A DNA stretch of 64,000 bases from SAR116 cluster bacterium AG-321-K23. Its GTDB lineage: Bacteria > Pseudomonadota > Alphaproteobacteria > Puniceispirillales > Marisalimonadaceae. The notes under the pieces were generated by a model that searched no databases, was not told the origin of the DNA, and saw only the letters and a list, made by a program, of their open reading frames with translations. Shown here in pieces: positions 49,957-61,204 of the stretch. The position numbers and the translations under genes were made by a program. Numbering within the stretch: the first letter of the stretch is position 1; each line of letters opens with the position of its first letter. The stretch lies in assembly GCA_003284565.1 (NCBI GenBank), contig QBXO01000004.1, positions 1 through 64,000 on the forward strand, in the 5' to 3' direction.

Positions 49957-50554
49957 AAAGAAGGACTATAAAATAAAAAAAATTTTACTTGCTGCAGGTG
50001 AAAGTAAACGTTTTGGAAATAAAAATAAACTTGCAGAAGTTATCAATGACAAACCTATAATTAGTCATATTTTAGATACATTATTTGGAATATTTGATCC
50101 CTCTGAAATGATTGTAATAGTTGGACACGAAAATAAAATAATTAAAAATTTAATATTTAATAAAGACATTAAAATTCTAGAAAATTTAGATTATAGAAAA
50201 GGTATTGGAACTTCAATTGCATTAGGAGTAAATAATTTAGATACTGATATCGATGGAGTTATGATTATTCCAGCAGATATGCCTTATATTAATTCTATGG
50301 ACCTTATTAATTTAGAAAAAAAGTTTATGGAACTCAATTGTGTAAAAGTAGTAATGCCTGAACATAATTCTATAATCGGTAATCCTGTTATCTTGCCAAG
50401 AAGTTATTTTAACACTCTTAAAAGTCTCAAAAATGATTTTGGTGCTAGATCACTAATTAAAAAAAAAGATGTAATTACTTTTAAAACTGGATTTGGAACA
50501 ATTTTTGACATTGACACAAAAGACGAACTAGTTAAACCCAAAACAAATTTTTAA
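49946..50554 (+). CDS. MobA/MocA-like molybdenum cofactor nucleotidyltransferase
   Basis: LLAAGESKRFGNKNKL nucleotidyltransferase motif, MIIPADMPYI; overlaps xdhC. Confidence 0.82.
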   Translation: MMNEKKDYKIKKILLAAGESKRFGNKNKLAEVINDKPIISHILDTLFGIFDPSEMIVIVGHENKIIKNLIFNKDIKILENLDYRKGIGTSIALGVNNLDTDIDGVMIIPADMPYINSMDLINLEKKFMELNCVKVVMPEHNSIIGNPVILPRSYFNTLKSLKNDFGARSLIKKKDVITFKTGFGTIFDIDTKDELVKPKTNF

Positions 50555-50555
50555 T

Positions 50556-52400
50556 TTAAGATGCAGCTCTTGCTGCTTTTTTTCTCTCATGTTCTTTTAA
50601 AAATTTTTTTCTAATTCTAAGGCTGATGGGGGTTACTTCAATCAGTTCGTCATCATTAATAAATTCCAATGCAAATTCTAAAGTAACATTTATAGGAGTT
50701 GTTAATAAAACTGCATCATCATTACCGGAGGCCCTAACATTTGTAAGTTGTTTTCCTTTGAGAGGATTGACAACAAGATCATTATTTCTACTATTTATAC
50801 CAATTATCATTCCCTCATATACTTCAATGCCACTTTTTATGATCATTTTTCCTCTATCTTGAAGATTAAATAATGCATATGGAAGTGCTTTTCCCTGACC
50901 AATTGATATAAGAGCTCCATTTCTTCTTCCAGTTTGTAATCCCTCTACAACAGGTCTGTACTTATCAAAATTATGATACATAAGACCTGAACCAGAGGTT
51001 AATGTCAAAAATTCTGTTCTAAAACCAATTAAGCCTCTACTAGCAATAATATAATCTATACGAACTCTTCCTTTACTATCAGGCACCATGTCAATCAATT
51101 GAGCTTTTCTTTCGCCTAATTTTTCCATTATTTTTCCCTGATGAATTACTTCTATATCAATTGTTAAGTTTTCAAATGGTTCATTTTTTACGTTATCAAT
51201 AACTTTTGTAATCACTTCTGGGGATGAAATACCCATTTCAAAACCTTCTCGTCTCATATTTTCAATAAGAATAGATAAGTGAAGTTCTCCACGGCCTGAG
51301 ATTCTAAATTTATCTGGATTGTCTGTGTCTTCAACTCTAAGTGCAACATTAGTTTTTAATTCTTGATCTAATCGTTCACGTATTGATCTACTTGTAACCA
51401 ATTTTCCTTCTTGGCCTGCGAATGGACTGTCATTTACTTGTACCACCATACTAATAGTGGGTTCATCAACTGAGAGTTTCTCTAATGCTTCAAACTCTCC
51501 AACCTCACAAATTGTATCAGAAATTTTTAACTCTCCTAAACCACTTATTGCTACAATATCCCCCGCATTAGCTTCATCAACTTCCTTCTTTTCTAAACCA
51601 TGAAAATTCATAATTTGTAGAATTTTACCTTGACGAACATTCCCGTTTTCGTTTCCTATAGATACATTTTGACCTTTTTTCAAATGACCTCTTCTGATTC
51701 TTCCAGTTCCTATCAAACCAACATAACTAGAGTAGCTAAGGGCTGATATTTGCATTTGAAAATTACTATTTGGATCGACATTAGGATATGGAACTTTGTT
51801 TATAATCGTTTCAAAAATTTCATCCATATTATTTTTTTTATATATCAAATCATTGGTTGCCCACCCTTCAATTGCAGACGCATAGACAACAGGAAAATCG
51901 AGTTGAGTTTCATTAGCACCCAACTTATCAAAAAGATCAAAAGTTTGATCTAATACCCAATCTGGTCTGGCACCATCTCTGTCAACTTTGTTTATTACGA
52001 CAATAGGACAAAGTCCTGCCTCGAGAGCCTTTTTAGTAACAAAACTAGTCTGTGGCATGGGGCCATCAACAGCGTCAACTAATAACAATACAGAATCTAC
52101 CATAGATAGAACCCTTTCAACTTCACCACCAAAATCTGCATGTCCTGGAGTATCTACAATATTAATTCTCCATTCTTTCCATTTTAATCCTGTATTTTTT
52201 GATAAGATTGTAATGCCACGTTCTTTTTCTAAATCATTTGTATCCATTACTCTTTCAATTAATTCTGCATGAGCAGCAAACGTACCAGATTGTTGTAACA
52301 ACGTATCAATTAAAGTTGTCTTACCATGATCTACATGAGCAACAATAGCTATATTTCTAATTAATTTTATTTTTTCTTCTGTTGAGCTAAAATTTTTCAT
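50556..52400 (-). CDS. typA: Translational GTPase TypA/BipA
   Basis: AHVDHGKTTLIDTLL, DTPGHADFGGEVERVL, NKVDRDGARP. Confidence 0.95.
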   Translation of the reverse strand: MKNFSSTEEKIKLIRNIAIVAHVDHGKTTLIDTLLQQSGTFAAHAELIERVMDTNDLEKERGITILSKNTGLKWKEWRINIVDTPGHADFGGEVERVLSMVDSVLLLVDAVDGPMPQTSFVTKKALEAGLCPIVVINKVDRDGARPDWVLDQTFDLFDKLGANETQLDFPVVYASAIEGWATNDLIYKKNNMDEIFETIINKVPYPNVDPNSNFQMQISALSYSSYVGLIGTGRIRRGHLKKGQNVSIGNENGNVRQGKILQIMNFHGLEKKEVDEANAGDIVAISGLGELKISDTICEVGEFEALEKLSVDEPTISMVVQVNDSPFAGQEGKLVTSRSIRERLDQELKTNVALRVEDTDNPDKFRISGRGELHLSILIENMRREGFEMGISSPEVITKVIDNVKNEPFENLTIDIEVIHQGKIMEKLGERKAQLIDMVPDSKGRVRIDYIIASRGLIGFRTEFLTLTSGSGLMYHNFDKYRPVVEGLQTGRRNGALISIGQGKALPYALFNLQDRGKMIIKSGIEVYEGMIIGINSRNNDLVVNPLKGKQLTNVRASGNDDAVLLTTPINVTLEFALEFINDDELIEVTPISLRIRKKFLKEHERKKAARAAS

Positions 52401-52503
52401 TTCATTTCTTCAATAAATTAAAAGTTTATAGAGTTTGTCTATATAGCTTTTTATTAAACCTCTTGTCATTAAATAAAAGCAAAGATACATAAATTAATTT
52501 AAA

Positions 52504-55500
52504 TCAGACAAATTCTTCTTGTTTAGTTTGAGGTATTGGTTTTATATTTTCAAATTTAAGTGCTAAAGCGAGTAGTGGTGGGACCATAAGTAAAGTTAAA
52601 ATTGCTGAAGTAGATAACCCTCCAAAAACTACCGTGCCAATACCACGATATAATTCTGATCCAGCACCTGGAAAAATAACAAGTGGAATTAATCCAAATA
52701 AGCTAGTCAAAGTTGACATGAAAATTGGTCTAATTCTATTTCTTGTTGCTTCAGTTATAGCATCTGAAATACTAAAACTGTCGTATCTTATATGCCAAAG
52801 AGTTTGCTCAACCATTAAAATAGAATTATTAACAACAATACCGGTTAAAATTATAAAGCCTAACATAGTAAGCATATCCATAGATTGAGAACTAAATTGA
52901 TTTAAAATAACTAGACCTATTACACCTCCTGCAGCTGCAACAGGAACCGTTATGACTATTACAAAAGGAAGAATAAATGACCTCATTAATACTGTTAGCA
53001 GTAAAAAAATCACAAAAAGTGCTATCATTACATTATTTTTCATTGCTATCCAAGTTCGTTCCAATTCACTTGCAGCCCCTGATAAATTTAAGGAAATACC
53101 GTCAGGAACTTCTCCAGAAAAAGGTTTAATTATTGAGTTTTGAAGTTTAAAAACCGCATCTTCTAAAGAAATGTTTTCATGTGGCCGTAATTGTAAAGTA
53201 ATTACTCTTCTTCCCGATAATCTTTTTATTTGTTCAGGCACACCAATTAAATTAATGTCAGCAACTTGTGACAATCGAACTAACTCCCCAGTTTTAAGGA
53301 TTAATGGTAAATTTTTTAAGTCATCTATCTTATTCGTATTTGCTTTATTTGAAGTCAATACAAGCTCAATTAATTTTCCTTGGAAAGGTATCTCAATTAC
53401 TCTTATTCCGTCATTATAAACATCTAAAGATTGGGCTAATTCTTTAGCTGTCATTCCAATGTCAGCTAATTTTTCCGGGATGGGTTTTATTATTACTTGC
53501 GGAGATCCACTTCCCATTTGAGGAACAGAGCGAACTTGATGTCCATCCTTAGGTTGAAACTCTTTTTTTATAGCTCTGAGAGTTTTTTGAGCTGTTGGCT
53601 GTATTAAATCTAAAGAAGGTCCGGTAATTTCTAATTTTATTACCCTTGATCCTCCTACTGATCTTCCAAATAATGACGCTTGCTGAGCAAATGCTCTTGC
53701 ACCTGGTTGTGCCCTAATTGGTTTAGTTAATACTGGTAGAATTTCTTTAACTCTGTTGGGATTTTCTGTTGCTGCTCCTGCAAATGCTCCGCCTGAAAAG
53801 GCTACGAAAAAGAAACGTGAAATCTTTGGCTTTCCATAAGGGCCATCACTTTCAGCTTCCCAAAGTGGTTTTGCTGCTTTCTCCATCGCTCTGGATATCT
53901 CAACAGTTGATTCTTTGTTATAACCTTGCGGCACTATTATACGAGCATATACAAAATTTCTATTCCCATCTGGCAAATAATCAAGTGGAGGAAGAAACGT
54001 GAATATTATTAGTGTGGCCGTTATTATTAATAGAAAAACAACTGTCAAACCAGATTTTACTGAACTAGTTGCCCAAAAAGCATATTTTTGTATTAATTTT
54101 GCAAAATTACTAGCAGGATTATCTATAAATTTAATAGAAAATATTTCTTGTTTTTTAGCTTTAGAACTTTTTAGTATTTTTGCCGCCAATGAAGGTATTA
54201 ATGTTATAGAAATTATAACTGAAATTAAAACTGATACTGAAATTGCTATACCTATATCTCTAAATAATTGTCCAACTGGCAAGTCTATTAATAATATTGG
54301 AATAAACACAACAACTGTCGTTAGAGCAGAACCAAGTATGGGAGCCCAAACTTGTCTAGAACCACGATAAGAAGCCATAGTGGAAGACAAACCAGTTTGT
54401 TTTAGTCTGTAAATATTTTCTTGGCTTACAATTGAAGCATCTACAACCATTCCAACGGCGAATGCTAAACCAGCTAAGGATATTACATTTACAGAAAGAC
54501 CTAACCATGAAATTGCTACAAAAGTGCCAACAACAGAAACTGGAATTGCGAGCATAATTATGAATGTGGGCCTAAAACTTCTTAAAAAGAGCATTAATAT
54601 ACAAATTGCTAAAATTCCACCAATAACAATATTTTGCTGAACTAATTTAATAGCTGCATTTATGTAAACTGTTTCGTCATAAACATTGTTTAAGACAAGA
54701 CCATTTTCATAAAGAATACCATTATTTAATTTATTAATTTCTATATTTAAATTTTTAATAATTTCTACAACATTGGAGTTAGGCTCTCTTATCACAGCAA
54801 AAGTAATAGCATCTTGTCCGTTCATTCTCCTAAAACTAGTGGGTTTTTTATAAGACATATAAATTTTTGCTACATCTTTGAGTTTTACGTTAATTGGAAT
54901 ACCGTCTAAACCTTTTTCAGATCGTAAAATTATATTCTCAGCGGTTGTGGGTGTATATGAAATAGCTTCTGCTCTAAGAGAATAAGTTCTTTTGCCTTCA
55001 ATAATTTCTCCGGCTGTAACTTGTGCGGAACTAGATCTCAGTGCCTCTAAAATATCTGGTATTGAAATTGAATATTCCGCTAGTTTTTGGATGTCTAAAG
55101 CTACTTTTAATTCTTTTTTTTGCCCCCCACGGAATGTTATTTCTGAAACACCTTCAATTCTCGATAATTTTTCAACAATTTCATATTCTACAAAATCACC
55201 TAAACTACCTAAATCTTTAATTTTAGATCCAGGTAATTTAATCATGGCCAATCTTGAAATTGGACTGTCATCTGAATTAGATGTACGAACTGTTGGCCGC
55301 TTAGCATCAAAGGGCAGGCCATCAATTACAGAAACCTTGCTAAGAAGCTGTACAAGCGCAATATCCATATCTTGACCAACTGAATATGTCAAAGTTACCC
55401 TTGCAGATCCAAATCTGCTATCTGATTCTACGTTTTCAACACCTACTAGTGAACTAACTGCTAATTCAACTCTAGTTACAATTTCTCTTTCCACATCTTT

Positions 55501-55671
55501 AGGAGAAGCACCTGGCCACGACACTCTTACCTGTAATACAGGTTTGTCTATATCAGGTGTCATTTGGATTGGTATTTTTTGTAAAGAAACAAAACCAAAA
55601 GCTATAATTAAAAAAACCATTGCAGCAACAGCTATAGGTTGTTTTATTGCTAATTTTATTAAATTATCCAT
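52504..55671 (-). CDS. RND-family efflux permease
   Basis: 1055 aa; VRVSWPGASPKDVEREIVTRVE, GLAFAVGMVVDASIV, GFIILTGIVVNNSILMVEQ. Confidence 0.92.
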   Translation of the reverse strand: MDNLIKLAIKQPIAVAAMVFLIIAFGFVSLQKIPIQMTPDIDKPVLQVRVSWPGASPKDVEREIVTRVELAVSSLVGVENVESDSRFGSARVTLTYSVGQDMDIALVQLLSKVSVIDGLPFDAKRPTVRTSNSDDSPISRLAMIKLPGSKIKDLGSLGDFVEYEIVEKLSRIEGVSEITFRGGQKKELKVALDIQKLAEYSISIPDILEALRSSSAQVTAGEIIEGKRTYSLRAEAISYTPTTAENIILRSEKGLDGIPINVKLKDVAKIYMSYKKPTSFRRMNGQDAITFAVIREPNSNVVEIIKNLNIEINKLNNGILYENGLVLNNVYDETVYINAAIKLVQQNIVIGGILAICILMLFLRSFRPTFIIMLAIPVSVVGTFVAISWLGLSVNVISLAGLAFAVGMVVDASIVSQENIYRLKQTGLSSTMASYRGSRQVWAPILGSALTTVVVFIPILLIDLPVGQLFRDIGIAISVSVLISVIISITLIPSLAAKILKSSKAKKQEIFSIKFIDNPASNFAKLIQKYAFWATSSVKSGLTVVFLLIITATLIIFTFLPPLDYLPDGNRNFVYARIIVPQGYNKESTVEISRAMEKAAKPLWEAESDGPYGKPKISRFFFVAFSGGAFAGAATENPNRVKEILPVLTKPIRAQPGARAFAQQASLFGRSVGGSRVIKLEITGPSLDLIQPTAQKTLRAIKKEFQPKDGHQVRSVPQMGSGSPQVIIKPIPEKLADIGMTAKELAQSLDVYNDGIRVIEIPFQGKLIELVLTSNKANTNKIDDLKNLPLILKTGELVRLSQVADINLIGVPEQIKRLSGRRVITLQLRPHENISLEDAVFKLQNSIIKPFSGEVPDGISLNLSGAASELERTWIAMKNNVMIALFVIFLLLTVLMRSFILPFVIVITVPVAAAGGVIGLVILNQFSSQSMDMLTMLGFIILTGIVVNNSILMVEQTLWHIRYDSFSISDAITEATRNRIRPIFMSTLTSLFGLIPLVIFPGAGSELYRGIGTVVFGGLSTSAILTLLMVPPLLALALKFENIKPIPQTKQEEFV

Positions 55672-55692
55672 ATCTAGTAAATATGCCTGAGG

Positions 55693-56844
55693 TTATTTTT
55701 TCTTTGTTTTTTCTTTGTTTTTTCTTTTTTTTATTTTAATTTCTTGGTTTGGTCTTAAGGTTTCATTTCCCTTAACCACTACTAACTGTCCTTCTTTTAG
55801 ACCTTTTAAAATCTCTATCTTATTTCCAACAGATACGCCGCTTTTAATAATTTTTTGTCTAGCGAACCCTTTATCAAAAATATATACAATTTTCTTATTG
55901 GCAGCAGGGATAAGCGCATCTTTTGGTATAAGTAATCTAGGAATGATATCTCCAACAGGAATATGTAAAGAAAATCTAGTACCAGAAGCATTTAAATTTG
56001 CAGGTAAAGGCTCATCCAAACTTATTCTTATTTTCCTAGTTCCGGTTCTGATATTTTCTTTATTGACAATACCTCTTACTTTTCCAGAAAATTTATTTTG
56101 TTTATTATAAATATCTACTTTAGATCCAATTTTTACTTTTGAGGCCAGGTCTGATCTTAAATCAGTTTCTATCTCAGTAAATTTAGCACTCAGAATTGAT
56201 GCTAAAATTTTACCTTTAGTTGTCAAAGCACCAACTTGTGCAACAATATTTACAATGTTTCCATCAATGGGTGATAAAATTTTTGAAAAACTAAGATTTT
56301 CTTTATTTTGATTAAGGAGAATTTGTAGTTTTTTAATATTGTACTTTCTTTGAGCAATTAGTTGTTGATTTTCTAGAAGCAATATATTTGCGTTATCTAG
56401 GTTTTCTTGTGTAATAATATTTTGATTTTTTAAATCTTTTGCACGTTTAAGTTTTGATAATCTTAATAACAATTTTTTTTCTAATATATTAATTGTCTGT
56501 CTTTCATATTTCATCTCAGCGGAAATTTGTTTTATATTTCTTTGTATATCTTTTGAGTCTAGAGTAAATAAGATATCATTTTTCTTAACATTATCCCCAA
56601 TATTAAAGTGAATTTTTAAAATTTCCTGACTGATTTTAGACGATATTATTGTTGGGTTAACAGTTATTAACCTACCTATAGCCTCAGTTTTTTCAGCTAC
56701 CTCAAAAAGTTTGACCTGAGAAACAATGACTAAAGACGCTCTATTACCTTTATTTTTAAAAGAAGATTGAGAGTATGATGAAGACGTTACGAAAATTGTT
56801 AAACTAATTAGAATAGCAATTAAAATTTTCATCATTTTTTCCAA
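55693..56844 (-). CDS. RND efflux periplasmic adaptor (membrane-fusion protein)
   Basis: Signal peptide, lipoyl-like and coiled-coil regions, ILSPIDGNIVNIVAQVG, Lys-rich C-terminus. Confidence 0.88.
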   Translation of the reverse strand: MEKMMKILIAILISLTIFVTSSSYSQSSFKNKGNRASLVIVSQVKLFEVAEKTEAIGRLITVNPTIISSKISQEILKIHFNIGDNVKKNDILFTLDSKDIQRNIKQISAEMKYERQTINILEKKLLLRLSKLKRAKDLKNQNIITQENLDNANILLLENQQLIAQRKYNIKKLQILLNQNKENLSFSKILSPIDGNIVNIVAQVGALTTKGKILASILSAKFTEIETDLRSDLASKVKIGSKVDIYNKQNKFSGKVRGIVNKENIRTGTRKIRISLDEPLPANLNASGTRFSLHIPVGDIIPRLLIPKDALIPAANKKIVYIFDKGFARQKIIKSGVSVGNKIEILKGLKEGQLVVVKGNETLRPNQEIKIKKRKNKEKTKKK

Positions 56845-56861
56845 TTTTAGAATAAGATTTT

Positions 56862-58484
56862 TTAAATTTGCGGACCAGAAGCTAATAGTTTTTTCCCATG
56901 ATCATTATCACAGAATTTTTGAAAATTATTAATAAAAAGTTGTGCCAATTCTCTAGCCTTGGTTTCCCATTCATTATTAGTTTTCCAAGTTGATCTTGGG
57001 TCAAGTAAGTCAGATGAAATGTTTTTTACTTTTTTAGGAATTCTGAGGTTAAAATATGGAATAACTGTTGTTTCAATATCATTCAATTCATCATTCAGGA
57101 TTGCATCTATAATTGTTCTTGTATCTTTTAAAGAAATTCGATTGCCTTGACCATTCCAACCTGTATTTACTAAAAAAACCTTCGAGTTTGAAGCTTTCAT
57201 TTTTTTAGACAGTACATTTGAATATTTTGTAGGATGCAACATTAAAAATGCAGCTCCATAACATGCTGAAAAAGTTGGTTGCGGTTTTGTTATACCTCTT
57301 TCTGTTCCAGCAGTTTTTGCAGTAAATCCTGATAGAAAATGATATTCAGCTTGATCATATGTTAGTATTGAAATAGCAGGGAGCACACCAAAAGCGTCAG
57401 CAGTTAAAAAGATAATTTTAGAGGCATGTTCCCCTTTTGAGATTGGCTTTACAATATTGTCAATATGATAAATTGGATATGATACTCTAGTATTTTCAGT
57501 TATAGATGTATCAGAATAATCAACAATACCATTTTCACTTACACTTACATTTTCTAGTAAGGCATCTCTTCTTATTGCTTTATATATATCTGGTTCTTTT
57601 TCTTTATCAAGATCAATAGTTTTTGCGTAACATCCGCCTTCAAAGTTAAACACGCCCTCTTCATCCCAACCATGCTCGTCATCACCAATTAATTGTCTTT
57701 TAGGATCAGTTGACAGCGTTGTTTTTCCTGTTCCTGAAAGACCAAAAAATAATGCAACAGATCCATCTTCACCTCTATTTGCTGAGCAATGCATCGAAGC
57801 AATATTTTTTTGTGGTAAAATATAATTCATTACCGAGAACATTCCTTTTTTCATTTCACCACCATACCAACTACCACCAATAATTTGAATTTTTTCAGTT
57901 AGATTAAAAGCTATAAATGTTTCGGAATTCAAACCGTGTTTTTTATAATTTTTATTAGTTGATTTAGAGCCATTTAAAACATGAAAATCTGGTTCAAAAT
58001 TTTCAAGCTCTGCTCTAGATGGTCTTATAAACATATTTTTAACAAAGTGCGCTTGCCAGGCTACCTCCATTACAAAGCGTACCTTTAGGGATGTATCCTT
58101 ATTTGCCCCACAAAATGCATCAACAACATAAAGTTTTTTATTAGAAAGTTGTTCGCTAACCGTTTTATATAGACTATCCCATACGTTTTTATTAATTGGT
58201 TTGTTGTCATTTTTAGCAAAGTCTGAAGTCCACCACAAATTCTTTTGAGTTGTTTCATCTTCTAAAATATACTTATCTTTGGGAGACCTTCCTGTATATA
58301 TTCCTGTCATGACATTAACAGCACCAGTTTGTGTATTTTGAACCTTTTCAAAACCTTCTAATTTCTTCTCATTTTCTTCATTGTATAAAAATTCATAAGA
58401 TGGGTTATAAATTATTTCTGAAGTATTTTTTATTCCAATATTAGATAACTGTTTTTGTATTTTAATGTTCATAAAAATTCTCAA
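56862..58484 (-). CDS. pckA: Phosphoenolpyruvate carboxykinase (ATP)
   Basis: [43 protein letters not shown]. Confidence 0.95.
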   Translation of the reverse strand: MRIFMNIKIQKQLSNIGIKNTSEIIYNPSYEFLYNEENEKKLEGFEKVQNTQTGAVNVMTGIYTGRSPKDKYILEDETTQKNLWWTSDFAKNDNKPINKNVWDSLYKTVSEQLSNKKLYVVDAFCGANKDTSLKVRFVMEVAWQAHFVKNMFIRPSRAELENFEPDFHVLNGSKSTNKNYKKHGLNSETFIAFNLTEKIQIIGGSWYGGEMKKGMFSVMNYILPQKNIASMHCSANRGEDGSVALFFGLSGTGKTTLSTDPKRQLIGDDEHGWDEEGVFNFEGGCYAKTIDLDKEKEPDIYKAIRRDALLENVSVSENGIVDYSDTSITENTRVSYPIYHIDNIVKPISKGEHASKIIFLTADAFGVLPAISILTYDQAEYHFLSGFTAKTAGTERGITKPQPTFSACYGAAFLMLHPTKYSNVLSKKMKASNSKVFLVNTGWNGQGNRISLKDTRTIIDAILNDELNDIETTVIPYFNLRIPKKVKNISSDLLDPRSTWKTNNEWETKARELAQLFINNFQKFCDNDHGKKLLASGPQI

Positions 58485-58614
58485 AATTAAATTATTTGTG
58501 TATGTTAATGTTTAATATTTTGTGTGAAAATTCAAGTTAATAATAATTAAAAAATTAAAATCAAAAAATTGAATTTAATCATGTTATTTATTAGTATTAA
58601 ATAGTTTTATAGAA

Positions 58615-59805
58615 GTGTCATTAAACTTTATTTTACTAAATTTAACTATATTCGTAATAAAACAAATTAATCGAAACTTTGTAGAAAATATGAGAAAAAA
58701 TTTAACTATAATTGGTGGAGGATTTGCTTCCTGGATAGCTGCAAGTGTTTTTGCTGAGAATGGTTACTTTATAGATATTTTTGAAGGAAAAAAAGAAAGT
58801 TTTGGGTCCCAACAGATTACACCAAATGGATGGAAGGCATTATCAAACCTTATAGAAACCAAAACAATCGAAAAATACTTTGAACCATTTTATAGTATTT
58901 ACATAAAAAAATTAAACGCAAATAATAATTTAGAAGTTTTATACTTTCGTGACCTATTAGAACAAAACTATATATATGGTTCGATAGAAAGAAAATTTAT
59001 AATTAACTCTTTTAAAAATCATGCCTTAAAAAATAGCGCTATAAAAATACATAAATCAAGTATAACAAATATAATTTCTAATAATAATTATAATGAATTA
59101 ATTAATGATAAGGGTCAGATATACGAAGCTAAATTGATAATTGGTTCTGATGGCATTAATGGAATTAGTAAAAAGTTTGTGGTTGGATATAGTAATTTTA
59201 TTAAAAAGAAAAAAATTTATAGGGCAATATCATTTGATGAAAGCGCGTATAAATTGTCAAAAACAATTCTTCAAGTATTAATTCATCTTAATGGTTATTA
59301 TGTAATCTACCCAACGATTATCAATAATAAAAAAGCAACAAATTATATTTTTGTTCCACAGAATAATAATACCGAACTACCGTCTTTAAATCATCAAATT
59401 TTAAACTACCTCATTCCAGAAGATTTAGATTGGAAGTCAACATATGCCTCATTTAATGATGGAGAAAAAACTTCGATTTATAAGAATGGATTATTTCTAT
59501 TTGGAGATTCTGGATTTGCAATTCCTCCACATACGGCACAAGCAGGTAATCAGATATTAGAGGATGCTGTTTATATTAAGAAATTATTGAATGAAAATTA
59601 TGACTTTTATGAGACTGTAGATATATTTATTAAAGAAAGATATTTAAAGAAAGACATGATAGCTAAAAAATCAAAAATAGTCGGAGAAATACTAAATGCT
59701 CAAAAATTAACGAAATATTTTAGAGATATTGCTTTTAAAACAAATGGATCTAATTTAATAAATAAAATTATGGACCCTATTTGGACAACTGAAAATTATG
59801 AGTAA
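58615..59805 (+). CDS. FAD-dependent monooxygenase/hydroxylase-like protein; start probably 58690
   Basis: MRKNLTIIGGGFASWIAASVFAENGY, IIGSDGINGISKK, LFGDSGFAIPPHTAQAGNQILEDAV. Confidence 0.78.
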   Translation: MSLNFILLNLTIFVIKQINRNFVENMRKNLTIIGGGFASWIAASVFAENGYFIDIFEGKKESFGSQQITPNGWKALSNLIETKTIEKYFEPFYSIYIKKLNANNNLEVLYFRDLLEQNYIYGSIERKFIINSFKNHALKNSAIKIHKSSITNIISNNNYNELINDKGQIYEAKLIIGSDGINGISKKFVVGYSNFIKKKKIYRAISFDESAYKLSKTILQVLIHLNGYYVIYPTIINNKKATNYIFVPQNNNTELPSLNHQILNYLIPEDLDWKSTYASFNDGEKTSIYKNGLFLFGDSGFAIPPHTAQAGNQILEDAVYIKKLLNENYDFYETVDIFIKERYLKKDMIAKKSKIVGEILNAQKLTKYFRDIAFKTNGSNLINKIMDPIWTTENYE

Positions 59806-60340
59806 AATATTAACATATATATATATAATAGTCGGAGTTTTTATGACTACTAATGTTCATGCAAATGTATACAATTTTAGTTTCAACTCAATTGATGGAA
59901 AAAAAATTAATTTAAAAGAATTTAAAGGTAAACCTATTTTAATTGTTAATACAGCATCACTGTGTGGTTTTACTTATCAGTATAGTGATATAGAAGCACT
60001 ACATAAAAAATATAAACATGACGGATTAATAGTGATTGGAATACCTTCAAATGACTTTGGAAATCAAGAACTATCGTCAAATCAAAAAGTTAAAGAATTC
60101 TGTTCTATTAATTTTAACGTTTCTTTTTTGCTTACTGAAATAACTAGTATAAAAGGTGAGGAAGGGCATCCTTTTTTTAAATGGATTAGAAAAGAAGCTG
60201 GATTTTTAGCTTTGCCAAAATGGAATTTTTATAAATACCTTATTAACAAAGAGGGCTTGCTAGTTAAATGGTATGCTAGCACAACAAACCCAACTTCAAA
60301 TAAAATAACGAAAGACATAGATAACGTAATATTAAAATAA
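59798..60340 (+). CDS. Glutathione peroxidase family protein
   Basis: LIVNTASLCGFTYQYSDIEALHKKY, IGIPSNDFGNQE, KWNFYKYLI. Confidence 0.9.
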   Translation: MSKILTYIYIIVGVFMTTNVHANVYNFSFNSIDGKKINLKEFKGKPILIVNTASLCGFTYQYSDIEALHKKYKHDGLIVIGIPSNDFGNQELSSNQKVKEFCSINFNVSFLLTEITSIKGEEGHPFFKWIRKEAGFLALPKWNFYKYLINKEGLLVKWYASTTNPTSNKITKDIDNVILK

Positions 60341-60366
60341 AAAAGCCATCTAACGATGGCTTTTTA
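60341..60366. terminator. Rho-independent terminator, potentially bidirectional
   Basis: aaaaGCCATC-taac-GATGGCttttt between convergent genes. Confidence 0.85.
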
Positions 60367-60384
60367 AAAATGATTTTATTACGT

Positions 60385-61113
60385 TTATTCTCTATTTCCT
60401 AAAAAAGCTAAAAGAAATTGAAACATTAGAATAAAATCTAGATATAAAGTTAATGCCCCTAAAACAGATTTTTTCCCTGCTGCTTCATTATTATCACTTG
60501 CTAAATACATATTTTTAATTTTTTGAGTGTCATAAGCAGTTAAACCAGCAAAGATTAAAACACCTACAATAGAGATCATAAAATCTAATTGTGTAGAAGC
60601 CATAAAAATATTTACTATCTGCGCTATGATTAGACCAAATACACCCATCATTAAAAATGACCCTAATCCTGACAGAGATTTTTTAGTAGTATATCCATAT
60701 ATGGATAAGGCTGCAAAGGCTGCTGATGTAACAAAGAAAGCTTTTACAACTGATGCACCAGTATAAATTAGCAGTAAAGACGATAGAGAAAGACCCATCA
60801 ATCCAGCATATATATAAAATAAGTTTCTTGCCCTTTCTGCAGATATACTATTTAGCTTTGCAGAAATATAAAAAACCATTCCTAAAGGTGCCAACATAAC
60901 AACCCACTTAAGAGGACTTTGGAAAAACAATTCACCAATGGGTGTTAAAGCACCATTTGATATGGCAAGAAAATTTAATCCCATAGCCATTAAACCTGTC
61001 AAAGCTAGGGCAGTTGTCATATGATTATAAACACCAAGCATGTAAGACCTTAACCCTAAATCAATTTGGGTAGCTTGAGCGTTCGAGCTTGACATAAAAC
61101 GATTATCATTCAT
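60385..61113 (-). CDS. Bax inhibitor-1/YccA family membrane protein
   Basis: Multiple hydrophobic segments, GVLIFAGLTAYDTQKIKNMYL. Confidence 0.9.
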   Translation of the reverse strand: MNDNRFMSSSNAQATQIDLGLRSYMLGVYNHMTTALALTGLMAMGLNFLAISNGALTPIGELFFQSPLKWVVMLAPLGMVFYISAKLNSISAERARNLFYIYAGLMGLSLSSLLLIYTGASVVKAFFVTSAAFAALSIYGYTTKKSLSGLGSFLMMGVFGLIIAQIVNIFMASTQLDFMISIVGVLIFAGLTAYDTQKIKNMYLASDNNEAAGKKSVLGALTLYLDFILMFQFLLAFLGNRE

Positions 61114-61204
61114 GAAGTTATTATCCTTTAAATAATTAGATTAATTATTATCAATGTAATACTTAATATGTTCTAAAGCAATAGTTTCACAAAAATTTAA
61201 TTTT

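Noticed and set aside
53769-55375. Plus-strand ORFs over the RND permease (53769, 53999, 54992)
   Set aside because: Antisense to a full-length RND permease with clear motifs.
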